A DNA stretch of 49,740 nt. Source: a virus. The notes beneath the pieces were generated by a model. It was not told the origin of the DNA. It did no database searches and saw only the letters and a list, made by a program, of their open reading frames with translations. Within the stretch, counting starts at the first letter, position 1, and every line of letters begins with the position of its first letter. Below, piece after piece: positions 40,401 to 47,280 of the stretch. The position numbers and the translations under genes were made by a program. The DNA lies in IMG/VR virus record IMGVR_UViG_3300010354_000135, positions 1 through 49,740 of that record; one strand, written 5' to 3'.

Positions 40401-42302
40401 TTTTAGACTGCCATCTGCATTCATTTGGCCAGTAAAGTCTTTGAATTTCTTGGTAGCAGCCTCAAATGTGTCTAAGAGAAGCTGACCCCCACTCCCTGGG
40501 CCAACAGAGGCATCAAACATATTTTTAAGAGCGCCGCCGATATTCTTAAAAATCGTCCCTAGTTGAGCAGCAGTTTTTCCAGCTGACCCAAACATTGTCG
40601 TAAGTTGGCCTGTTGCTTCCTTCACTTGAAGACTGATCCGGGCAGACTCAGCTAGTCTTTCTATCCAAGAACCAAATTTATCAATTAGAGGACTAGCAGC
40701 AGAAAGAAGAACGAGAAAACTTGTATACAGCTCCTCAACTACAACTCCAATTTGACGAAGAAGCCTGTCTCCAGTTTTCCAGACATCCCACAGTCTCTTC
40801 AGGTTTGATGCTTGAGTAATAGTGTTAGCGAGCCCTATTGCTATATCACCGAGTACGCCGCCAGTCGCCTTGAGAAGAGGATTAAGAACAGGAAATAGTC
40901 GATCAACAAGTTTTTGTAGAGCAATTTCAAGTTTTGGAAAAAGTTCTTGTCCTGCAGAGTCTCTAAGTTTTTTAAACTCTGGCTGGATTTTTAGAAGATA
41001 TTTAACAAAATCCTGTGCTTCTTTGGACAATTTTGACATGGCCTGAGCAAATGCATCAGAACCTCCACCGCCCCCTGCAAATGTCTTTTTTCTTGCTTCC
41101 ATTAAATTTTTCAAAGCATCGTTAAGATCGTCTACTGCTTCCCTCTGTCTTTCGGCATTTTCTCTTTCTACTTCGGCTATATTTCTTGCAGCTTTTGCTG
41201 CATCATTTCTAGCTCTTGTTACTTCTTTCTGTGCCTCTACAACTCCTCTAAGAGCATCTTCTTCAGATCTTCTTGCTTGTCTTAGTGCATCTTGTGCAGC
41301 AATTACTTTCTTAGAACCATCAACTCCTGCTTTTGTGGCAGCAGCCTCTTCTTTCTTTAAATCAGCATTCTTGTCAATAGCACGACGCAAGTTGAGATCT
41401 GCTTCAGCAAATGATAGTTCTGCTTCTCTTCGAGCACGGGAGTTAGGCGGAAGATCTTGAACTCTCTGCAAGGCATCGCGAGATTTTTCAAATTCTAGAC
41501 GAGCCTTTTTCTCCCCCAAGGAGGCTGCCTCTGACTCAAATCTGAGCTGTTGAAGGTCTTCTATAGCTTCTTTGCGAGCTTCACTGAGTTCTTGAACTGC
41601 TTTACGAGTAGCTATCTGGGCATCAGCATAGTCCCGATCAGCTCTACTGGCATTGAATACAGCGTCTGCAACATTTTCGTTTGCCTGGGCTAGTTGTTCT
41701 TGAGCCTCAATTCTTCTTTGAACATTTTCCCTAATAATCTGAGTAAGTCTTTTTCGAGCTTGAGCAACAGCGTCTGCTGCTGCCTTAATCTGCTTTGCAT
41801 TGTCAAGCGCTTGACGACCTGCGCTTCCTCCTCCACCACCTTTAGCCTTTAGACCTGCAGAGAATGCTGCCCCAACTCCACTAAACGCAAGTTTTAACGT
41901 TATAGCTGCTTGAGCAATAGAAGTAAAAATTGAAGGCAAGACAATCAATGAAGGAGCAGCCGACAGAGCTGCTGAAGATAGAGCAAATAGTCCAGATACG
42001 AGAGAGCTAATTGCCCCCACAACTCCTACGATGGCTGGACCCACAATATTGCTAATGGCAATCATATTTTGCAGAGCTAATCTTGCTCTAGCTGCTTCTG
42101 CCATTAACTTGTCGGAGAAAAAGCTGGCAGAGCTTCCACCACCACCTCTTCCACGAGAGAATCCTCTATTGAACTGCTCTCGTACCTGTCTTCCAGAGTT
42201 TTCAGCAACAGAGCCTGCCGAATTAAATGACCTTTGTATGTCATCTCTGACGGAGTCGGTGACAGCATGAACTTTTATATAAGCATCACCTACGATAGCC
42301 AT
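37422..42302 (-). CDS. Tape measure protein, 1626 aa
   Basis: The longest minus-strand gene, between the assembly chaperones and the Dit-like gene, as in all siphoviruses. It sets tail length. An N-terminal conserved part (AIVGDAYIKVHAVTDSVRDDIQRSF) is followed by a hydrophobic segment at about 80-145 (MIAISNIVGPAIVGVVGAIS), a long charged coiled coil at about 170-420, a second hydrophobic region at about 735-785 (LGYVTPILAIASALSLLTRLF), and more helical repeats. No peptidase or lysozyme motif was found. At about 0.15 nm per residue a tail of up to roughly 240 nm is suggested. ATG at 42302 has a very strong ribosome site (GGAGGTGA). Confidence 0.95.
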   Translation of the reverse strand: MAIVGDAYIKVHAVTDSVRDDIQRSFNSAGSVAENSGRQVREQFNRGFSRGRGGGGSSASFFSDKLMAEAARARLALQNMIAISNIVGPAIVGVVGAISSLVSGLFALSSAALSAAPSLIVLPSIFTSIAQAAITLKLAFSGVGAAFSAGLKAKGGGGGSAGRQALDNAKQIKAAADAVAQARKRLTQIIRENVQRRIEAQEQLAQANENVADAVFNASRADRDYADAQIATRKAVQELSEARKEAIEDLQQLRFESEAASLGEKKARLEFEKSRDALQRVQDLPPNSRARREAELSFAEADLNLRRAIDKNADLKKEEAAATKAGVDGSKKVIAAQDALRQARRSEEDALRGVVEAQKEVTRARNDAAKAARNIAEVERENAERQREAVDDLNDALKNLMEARKKTFAGGGGGSDAFAQAMSKLSKEAQDFVKYLLKIQPEFKKLRDSAGQELFPKLEIALQKLVDRLFPVLNPLLKATGGVLGDIAIGLANTITQASNLKRLWDVWKTGDRLLRQIGVVVEELYTSFLVLLSAASPLIDKFGSWIERLAESARISLQVKEATGQLTTMFGSAGKTAAQLGTIFKNIGGALKNMFDASVGPGSGGQLLLDTFEAATKKFKDFTGQMNADGSLKQYFLDASKNAIEVLKLLTSIAKAFLKLADDETTGLFVKNIREAGPAIQKIIDTLNSAGPSFAQLFTQVANILAAFSDIGALETFYKVLLTVGQLFESIFSNEIVAKILGYVTPILAIASALSLLTRLFAFFGKAILGSLAFMGKAILAMLGLELNVRKVQLAFLMGTGAVNKFKIALTALSVSNPWMLALTAITTALGAFWMSNQNAQAAVDDLTSAMLDNRNAMNEAAAAFYTKKLSEDITELYEWQTITELTGLTIGDLAVALAEGGEALDAVQAKIDAATIAQDRNTQSGIDNSNLLNNLSSAIENQGETRDEASKKIALQLQAEKDLAVAQEEAKKSVEELTAEFDKNIKSLTSHEKWLYNNELAAAEMEAELKALEDALDSIGKTMSGQRAQIKLRAAYRDLTAAVKENGDAILGTTAKADANKEIIIGLVEDQIARVKGLGLSPAAAAVEFGKGMEEVRKKLIKAKFKPEDVDAYLKELKATPEQAKTILSGVQTAGEKAKADFRKTGALAGQGFIDGLRARAKEAYDAGVYLGRISNSGLQAELKIESPSKVMRENGENTVLGFVLGITENSDKPAKAFETVIDKMIKGGGKKLQDFGAEIKTIYDNYIGTLGTLGQLSKDFSQGLRDALNPPEVESSPLVTGDFLKKAESALANTSAKLVDFRKKFIGPEGALSDKQIANASSRLTELSEVLKTDLISALDGARANFSQWKQDFANFKSSISSAIMGGVSFDSAYQQSLQKAEDGSTKSLTTIINEQLEKTRQFRAKLKALISANYSRDVIDQVIAQGVDGGTELAQAILDGGTELLSLDTSIQNELNALTEELAAEGYNAFFKSGTDAAEGEVKGIEAIFAREQGEDSTLNKAISALARKLARTVKLKIKLSQDKFDVVIDVKRIIREVVVPPTVVAAEGGIVNRPTYTLVGEAGPEAIIPLSKTPGNGPLPNNFGLGGDVYVTVNPSPGMDEVELAKLVSRELAFQMRKGAI

Positions 42303-42322
42303 GAACTGTCACCTCCTCTCGT

Positions 42323-42826
42323 CTATCCGCCTATTGGTCCGTCGATCAGACGACCGAACGGTTGAGGCGAGTTTTCATTAAATTCTGTTGCTGGAATATA
42401 AGGTTTATGCGTCTTCTGAATTGGTGGCTCACTTGGATCGAATGGAACTATTATCTCATCTGTTTGAAACCCTTCTTTTTCTATATCAGAAGGTATATAG
42501 GTTCCGTCTGCATAAAAATCTTTATCAGCGTCTGATGAAGATGATCTGCTACTGGAAACTCCATATTGATATTTTCTATCGTAGAAAATTCTGTATATCG
42601 TTTCTCTAGTCTTGGACTTTGATTCGATCTCGGCTGCCGAACCAACGAACATGTCCTCTTCCAGCATGAAATGAATGACATCAAGCATGTCATCACACTC
42701 CATCGACGCTAAGTTGAGTCCGCTCATCAGTGCCTTACCATTCACATACGGCCAGATGTCTACTGCCCATTCGAGGAGTCCTCTGGCTGCTGTGTAGGGC
42801 GGTTGGAGTACTCTCCTACCAACCAA
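42323..42826 (-). CDS. Tail assembly chaperone, second frame (probable -1 frameshift product)
   Basis: This frame overlaps the end of the preceding chaperone frame (42760-43110) by 67 bases and is in the -1 frame relative to it. It opens after a TGA about 30 bases upstream of its TTG (42826). Tail chaperones of this kind are made as a short form and a frameshifted long form. The product has DILPYVN-like helices, MECDDMLDVIHFMLEEDMF, and an acidic, Ser-rich middle (SSSRSSSSDADKDFYAD). No canonical X-XXY-YYZ slip site was found in the overlap, so an independent start cannot be ruled out. It lies just upstream of the tape measure gene. Confidence 0.75.
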   Translation of the reverse strand: MVGRRVLQPPYTAARGLLEWAVDIWPYVNGKALMSGLNLASMECDDMLDVIHFMLEEDMFVGSAAEIESKSKTRETIYRIFYDRKYQYGVSSSRSSSSDADKDFYADGTYIPSDIEKEGFQTDEIIVPFDPSEPPIQKTHKPYIPATEFNENSPQPFGRLIDGPIGG

Positions 42827-43110
42827 GAAGTGATTTCTCCTAGAGTTTCAACAGTTACAACCTTTTCTGGGTCTTCTATAAGAGTCTGAAAACGCTCATA
42901 ACTTTCCGGCTTTAGCGTCTTCTCAAAAAATCCAAGAACGCTGTCTGCCATATTAGAAGTGTCGTCTGACGTTGACTTTGATACCATCTCAAGCAAAACT
43001 TTCCCCTGCAATGCTGGATAGCACTCAAACTCTTCATTGTGAAGCTTGAATTTAAGTGGAATGTTGTTTACCTTTGATCCCTTGCCAAAATCTTTGAATC
43101 TAGTTGTCAT
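42760..43110 (-). CDS. Tail assembly chaperone, first frame
   Basis: A small protein directly upstream of the second chaperone frame and the tape measure, the fixed place of the G/T-type chaperone. Sequence: an N-terminal beta part (IPLKFKLHNEEFECYPALQGKVLLEMV) and a helical rest (SDDTSNMADSVLGFFEKTLKPESYERFQTLIEDPEKVVTVETLGEITSWLVGEY), as in the family. I chose ATG at 43110 because AAGGA lies about six bases before it; an ATG at 43149 would add 13 residues with no ribosome site. The downstream frame overlaps in -1. It probably binds the tape measure before tail tube assembly. Confidence 0.82.
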   Translation of the reverse strand: MTTRFKDFGKGSKVNNIPLKFKLHNEEFECYPALQGKVLLEMVSKSTSDDTSNMADSVLGFFEKTLKPESYERFQTLIEDPEKVVTVETLGEITSWLVGEYSNRPTQQPEDSSNGQ

Positions 43111-43151
43111 CAGTTTTCCTTCATGTGTCATTGACCCGATTTGAGTCATTA

Positions 43152-43538
43152 CTAATTATTTATTAATCTAAGGTTATCAGTAAGGTACTTATTTGCTTTT
43201 GTTCCTGGATGTCTTACTAGATGTGCATAGGTGAGCACCCCTCTTCTTACAAATCTTAAAACAGTTGCTCTTTTTGGAGTAATTAAATGTGGCTTGGTCC
43301 CTTCGTGATGCATAAGTGCATATGGAAGAGGGGATCCAATTTTTATATACTGACCGCGAGAATCCCTAAGATGTCTCATATGGATCGAAGCTCTTAGAGC
43401 TCCAGTTCTGACTCCTACTTGACCTTTAGCTGCAGCCTCAATAAGTCTGCCTCTACTGGCTAGATACCTACCTACTTCTCCTCTAGGAGAATTTAAGTAG
43501 TAATCCATGGCGGGCTCTCGAAAAATTACACGAGTCAT
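43152..43538 (-). CDS. HK97 gp10-like neck/tail completion protein
   Basis: A 128-residue protein with the HK97-gp10-like pattern: GQVGVRTGALRASI, YALMHHEGTKPHLITP, VRHPGTKANKYLTDNL. These proteins link the head connector to the tail tube. ATG at 43538 overlaps the upstream stop by one base (TAATG). Its place, between the terminator-like protein and the tail chaperones, fits the role. Confidence 0.8.
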   Translation of the reverse strand: MTRVIFREPAMDYYLNSPRGEVGRYLASRGRLIEAAAKGQVGVRTGALRASIHMRHLRDSRGQYIKIGSPLPYALMHHEGTKPHLITPKRATVLRFVRRGVLTYAHLVRHPGTKANKYLTDNLRLINN

Positions 43539-44044
43539 TATGGGATCGCAGCCGTGAGTGTCATAGTAGTGGTTTGAAATCCCCCTTCAGGGGACTCCGT
43601 TTCCACAGTAGCGATAATTCCTAGCCCTGGCCCAGAAGTTCCCCACGGATCTAAAGAAGCTGCTCCCTCAAGCAAACACCAAGCGTCATATCCAACTAAC
43701 TGAGAAAAATGTTGAATGGACTCAGCAGAAGGTGGACGACCGCTAGGACCTACAACAGGAACTTGCCTGGAAACTTTTACATGAACTGTAGCGCTTCTTG
43801 GATCGCGACAGCGTCTTGGCTCGTTGGCTTCGTCTCCAGGAGATCCAATATATGCTTGGATAAAAGAAACAACTAGCTGTTCGCAGTCAACTGCAGGAGT
43901 TCCTAGTGTCCAGTACCTACGGCTGGGCAAAGGCATCAAAAAAGAGTTGTAGACATTCTCTACTCTATCCAAAATTTCTTGAAGAAATTCGGTAAGAGCT
44001 TTTGCATCAGACGATATTATAGATAGATCAATATCGTTCGCCAT
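43538..44044 (-). CDS. Putative tail terminator-like neck protein, 168 aa
   Basis: It lies between the adaptor and the gp10-like gene, where tail terminator or head closure proteins are found. The N-terminus is helical (DAKALTEFLQEILDRVENVYNSF). The centre has ATVHVKVSRQVPVVG and the end is beta-rich (GLGIIATVETESPEGGFQTTTMTLTAAIP), matching the alpha/beta fold of terminators in broad terms. The family was not recognised by sequence, so the function rests on order. ATG at 44044. Confidence 0.65.
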   Translation of the reverse strand: MANDIDLSIISSDAKALTEFLQEILDRVENVYNSFLMPLPSRRYWTLGTPAVDCEQLVVSFIQAYIGSPGDEANEPRRCRDPRSATVHVKVSRQVPVVGPSGRPPSAESIQHFSQLVGYDAWCLLEGAASLDPWGTSGPGLGIIATVETESPEGGFQTTTMTLTAAIP

Positions 44045-44062
44045 GGCACTTCTCTCTCATCG

Positions 44063-45202
44063 CTACGCCGTATAAATTGGCAAGACTCGCTCGCCAAGCT
44101 GAAGGATAACATTGCTTGACACAAGGTTGATTACTTCGTCTATGGATGGATTGCCGAGAGCCGGTCTAGTGGCAAAAAGATCCATTACTCCAGGGTCTCT
44201 TGATCCTATTATTGAGACTATGTCAGAGTAGTTAGCCGATACTCGTATTGTCTGGTCAACTGTGTCTAGTACGGTCGAATTGGCTACAGTCTGAGTCTTC
44301 TCATTTGCCCAGTCTGATACGACAAGACTCAGCACCCACGATGTGTCGCTAAGAAGGAATTCTCCTCCGATTTCATCTAGGTAAAGGAGAACTGCTCCAC
44401 CATCTGTCGTCACATACAAATCGAACGAAGACAGTGGAATTGCTGGACTCTTGGCAGATATACGCCTAGCCCTGTTTGTATCAGGAGAGAAGACTCTTGC
44501 TCTCGCTCGTGCCTTGTCTGGATTTGCTGTCTTTAGGAACATGTCAACGGCATAGATGCCAGTACGCATATTCTCTAGAAAGTCTTGATTGTCAAGAATG
44601 GTGTAGCTGACTCCCTGCCTGCTAATGCTCGTTACCCTTTGGGGGAGCGCACAGGTGTCGTCGCCTTCATACATTTTAACTAGCTCGGTGGCAAGCAGCT
44701 TTGCTGCAGCTCTCCCAGCTGATGGGGGTGGAGTTCCGTATGTATATGTCACTTCGACATTGAACGGATTCCAGTTAGCATTCGGAGCGCCGTAGATTGT
44801 TGAGTGATCAGCAAGGTAGTACTTCTTTGGGTCTACTACATTACCGTCTCTGTCTCGAACGGTATGAATCTTTATTACTTTTCTACCGCGAAGTCGTACT
44901 CTTGAGCGAGATGAAGTTCCGTCACCAAGATAATCATTTCCGTAGACTCTTAAATCTCGTCCTACGGGAAGATTTTGGACATTCCCTTCAATAAGGGTTG
45001 GAAGGTACTTATATCCAGATCCGGCTGTTCTGAAATACGGATCAAACTGGGAGACATATCGCTCAGTTACAGTGGTAATCCCACTGTATTTTCTTCCAGA
45101 CATTGCCCAAAGAAGGTAAGAAGCAGTCTTGCATGCGTCGTATGCATAGTCAGACTCTGCGTAGTCACCAAGACTCTCTACAGTTGTCCACAGATTGCTC
45201 AC
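44063..45202 (-). CDS. Head-to-tail adaptor protein
   Basis: A 379-residue protein. The N-terminal 190 residues have the helical adaptor pattern (DYAYDACKTASYLLWAMSGRKYSG; VTYTYGTPPPSAGRAAAKLLATELVKMYEGDDTCALPQRVTSISRQGVSYT) that I associate with actinophage head-to-tail adaptors. The C-terminal 130 residues are an extra beta-rich domain (FDLYVTTDGGAVLLYLDEIGG...WVLSLVVSDW), and the C-terminus is hydrophobic. GTG at 45202 has GAGGT five bases upstream. It follows the major tail protein and a hairpin, which is a less usual order than head, adaptor, tail. Confidence 0.75.
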   Translation of the reverse strand: MSNLWTTVESLGDYAESDYAYDACKTASYLLWAMSGRKYSGITTVTERYVSQFDPYFRTAGSGYKYLPTLIEGNVQNLPVGRDLRVYGNDYLGDGTSSRSRVRLRGRKVIKIHTVRDRDGNVVDPKKYYLADHSTIYGAPNANWNPFNVEVTYTYGTPPPSAGRAAAKLLATELVKMYEGDDTCALPQRVTSISRQGVSYTILDNQDFLENMRTGIYAVDMFLKTANPDKARARARVFSPDTNRARRISAKSPAIPLSSFDLYVTTDGGAVLLYLDEIGGEFLLSDTSWVLSLVVSDWANEKTQTVANSTVLDTVDQTIRVSANYSDIVSIIGSRDPGVMDLFATRPALGNPSIDEVINLVSSNVILQLGERVLPIYTA

Positions 45203-45223
45203 GTCTTACCTCACTAATCAAGA

Positions 45224-45271
45224 GGGGCGAGTAGCGTCCAAGTCAATGAAGACTAGAACGCTCCTCGCCCC
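45224..45271 (-). terminator. Hairpin after major tail protein gene
   Basis: An 8-bp GC stem (GGGGCGAG with CTCGCCCC), one mismatch, then a further 5 bp (AGCGT with ACGCT), with a 20-base loop. It lies 9 bases after the major tail stop, before the adaptor gene, where partial termination would set a high tail-tube to neck ratio. No T-run follows. Confidence 0.55.
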
Positions 45272-45280
45272 ACTCGGTGG

Positions 45281-46324
45281 TTATGCGGTTGGATCGACCG
45301 CCGAATTGATGATGAAGTCAATCGGCTGATCGGCGTTGTAATCCTCGTTGCCAGGAACGTTGAACGCTGTGTCGGATGCTCCAGCAATTGATGTCACAGC
45401 GGCGTAGCCCTTCTGACGAACAGCTGTTCCTACTGGGCTGACAGCAGTAGATGTAACATCAGTAGCGTTCTTTGAGTAGCGGAACTGTGTTGTTGACGGA
45501 ACCGCTGTGATTGTGTACGTACCATTGAAGGTCGAATCAACACCAGCGACCACCACGGTCTGGCCGACGGAGAATCCGTGAGCAGATGTTGTGGTTAGAG
45601 TTGCAATGTTAGATGTCAGGGACTTGTTGTTCACGCTGGCAGCAAGATCCTTGTGCCATGTGTAGAAGCCCTTGAGACCTGTTGGTGCCCACGAAGAGCG
45701 AGCGTATGAGTACGAGCGCTCGGTGGCAACTGGCCACTCCCAACGTCCGTCTAGTCCAGTGTCGAACGTAACGTTTCCAAGGCCGTAGCCCTCGAACGTT
45801 GTCGCAAGCATTCCGTTCTCAATCACGCGGTCACCGGACTGACGTAGACGGCAGTAGGGGAAGACCCAGTGGAAGTAGGGAAGTGTTGATGCGCGGCGTC
45901 CATCCTTGACGGCGAAGGACCAAACCTCAAGAGCAACGCCATTTCCTGTGGGATCATCACCAACTGAAGGTGCTGACCAACCGATGCTCTTATTGTCTGG
46001 TGATGCAAACGTACCGAAGTTCTTGCGAAGAAGCAGACCTCCTGAAATGAGCGCTGTTAGCTCTGAGTCTGGCTCACAGATGGCAAGCTCCATCGTGATC
46101 CGCTTCATGGTGTCGGGAGCCTTATAAGACACGCACACTGTGCCGTCCGCAGACTTCTCAACGATTTCGTCACCCTCCTCATATTCGGGGGTGAAAGATG
46201 CACGCATAAACGCCGAAGTGGTGTAGCTGTCCCCTGCGGAGTTCAGCAGGTTTCCAGCGGCGTCCAGTCTTGTGACTCGGATCGCCACACCTTGGACGCT
46301 CGCCGCGTAGTCCTGTGTGGGCAT
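45281..46324 (-). CDS. Major tail protein with a C-terminal module A
   Basis: A 347-residue tail tube protein. It is early in the structural block and has a good ribosome site (AGGAGATAGAA before ATG 46324). Residues 1-230 (VAIRVTRLDAAGNLL; RASFTPEYEEGDEIVEKSADGTVCVSYKAPDTMKRITMELAICEPD; LEVWSFAVKDGRRA) fit the actinophage major tail protein family. Near the C-terminus there is one module A (ATLTTTSAHGFSVGQTVVVAGVDSTFNGTYTITAVPSTTQFRYSK), followed by about 45 residues. In tube proteins of other phages, C-terminal Ig-like domains decorate the tail surface, so the module would be present in every tube ring. Confidence 0.85.
   Translation of the reverse strand: MPTQDYAASVQGVAIRVTRLDAAGNLLNSAGDSYTTSAFMRASFTPEYEEGDEIVEKSADGTVCVSYKAPDTMKRITMELAICEPDSELTALISGGLLLRKNFGTFASPDNKSIGWSAPSVGDDPTGNGVALEVWSFAVKDGRRASTLPYFHWVFPYCRLRQSGDRVIENGMLATTFEGYGLGNVTFDTGLDGRWEWPVATERSYSYARSSWAPTGLKGFYTWHKDLAASVNNKSLTSNIATLTTTSAHGFSVGQTVVVAGVDSTFNGTYTITAVPSTTQFRYSKNATDVTSTAVSPVGTAVRQKGYAAVTSIAGASDTAFNVPGNEDYNADQPIDFIINSAVDPTA
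45424..45633 (-). repeat. Single module A in the major tail protein
   Basis: One unit of the HGF..G..V.VAGV..TFNGTY.I..VPSTT.F.Y type, the same as in fibres, Dit-like and hub genes. It uses more G and C at third positions than the fibre copies, like its host gene. Confidence 0.8.
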
Positions 46325-46355
46325 TTCTATCTCCTATAACTTTAATGTCGCTAAT

Positions 46356-47231
46356 TTATGAAGTTGGTAGAGTCACTCTGACTGTATAGTGAATGCTTGG
46401 ATCAAATGTGACTGCAGCTGGCCTGTAAGCCTTGATCCGCATATCGTTAATAGTAGCATCAACTCCTTGAGCCAAGTTATCGTTGATAACTTCTATCTTT
46501 CCAAGATGAACGTCTACGCGACCTGTTGCGTACATCCACTTGTTTGTGGCACTGGCTGCTGCTCCGGTGGCTCCGATAGGTCCTTTTCCAGAGAATCCAG
46601 ATCCAATAACAACTCTTGTGCCAAGACGTGTTATTAGGTGTGGTCCAGTTTCGTTTGTTTCCTTGTGGAGAATGCTTGATCCTAGGTACGACGCAACATC
46701 TCTTGTCATGTGAATGAGTGCGTTCTCTCCCGTTGGTGAGTTGGAGATAGACTGCTCAAGATACATAAGGGCAATATCAGGAGGATAAGCTCCGCTTGCC
46801 GCTTCGGTTGCAGCGCTTGCCTTGCTTAGGAATAGATTGGCATTTCCGTCTCCAAGAGCAGCTCTTCCGTCCCAGAATTCAACTTCGACAGCTTTTTGTG
46901 TAGCCGCCTCAAGCTGCTTCTTGACTCTCTTGAACCGATCTTCTCCTGGAAGGTCGAATGTAGATCTGAAGTCTTCAACCTCAACAAAGAAAGGTATGTA
47001 TGTGTTATACCTGTCGCTTTTTGTGCCGTCGTACAGGGTTCCATCAGTTACTGTCTCGTCATTGGTTGTGAGTAGACGAACGCTAGGAAGAGTATCAAAT
47101 TCGTGATCGAATCCTCTAATCCAACGCTCGTCATACTCACTACCAGTGTGAGTCATAACCTCAGCTACGCTCAGAAGCCCGCAAGAGGCTGGCGATAATT
47201 CAGGTGGAGGAAAGTATCCTCTGAATGGCAT
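46356..47231 (-). CDS. Head-region structural protein, 291 aa (second capsid-like candidate)
   Basis: It follows the major capsid gene in the same direction. Sequence: LSVAEVMTHTGSEYDERWIRGFDHEFDTLPSVRLL; a long helix FKRVKKQLEAATQKAVEVEFWDGRAALG; PPDIALMYLEQSI; and ALIHMTRDVASYLGSS..., THLITRLGTRVVIGSGF; then NKWMYATGRVDVHLGKIEVI. The last motif, with a Trp-x-Tyr-x-Thr-Gly strand, is found in actinophage head proteins, some of which I recall as pentamer-type or decoration proteins. The role here is not settled. ATG at 47231 has AGGAG about eight bases upstream, inside one arm of a 17-bp inverted repeat. Confidence 0.65.
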   Translation of the reverse strand: MPFRGYFPPPELSPASCGLLSVAEVMTHTGSEYDERWIRGFDHEFDTLPSVRLLTTNDETVTDGTLYDGTKSDRYNTYIPFFVEVEDFRSTFDLPGEDRFKRVKKQLEAATQKAVEVEFWDGRAALGDGNANLFLSKASAATEAASGAYPPDIALMYLEQSISNSPTGENALIHMTRDVASYLGSSILHKETNETGPHLITRLGTRVVIGSGFSGKGPIGATGAAASATNKWMYATGRVDVHLGKIEVINDNLAQGVDATINDMRIKAYRPAAVTFDPSIHYTVRVTLPTS

Positions 47232-47257
47232 GTCTTATCTCCTCTTGCGGGCTTCTG
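47172..47257 (-). promoter_or_regulatory. 17-bp perfect inverted repeat enclosing start and RBS
   Basis: Arms 47241-47257 (5' arm in the mRNA, CAGAAGCCCGCAAGAGG) and 47172-47188 (3' arm) are exact reverse complements, 17 of 17, with a 52-base loop. The 5' arm contains the AGAGG of the Shine-Dalgarno for the gene starting at 47231; the ATG lies in the loop and the 3' arm covers codons for about residues 16-20. The mRNA could therefore hide its own ribosome site. Confidence 0.7.
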
Positions 47258-47280
47258 GCGTGTTAGCTGATTAGTTCGGC

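Noticed and set aside
37422-42302. Lytic transglycosylase or peptidase domain in the tape measure
   Set aside because: No Cys-His-Asp peptidase or Glu-type lysozyme motif visible; only hydrophobic and coiled-coil regions.
45281-47231. tRNA or other structured RNA in the head gene region
   Set aside because: No cloverleaf with the usual T-loop could be found; the strong stem at 47172-47257 is a long-loop inverted repeat over a start codon.
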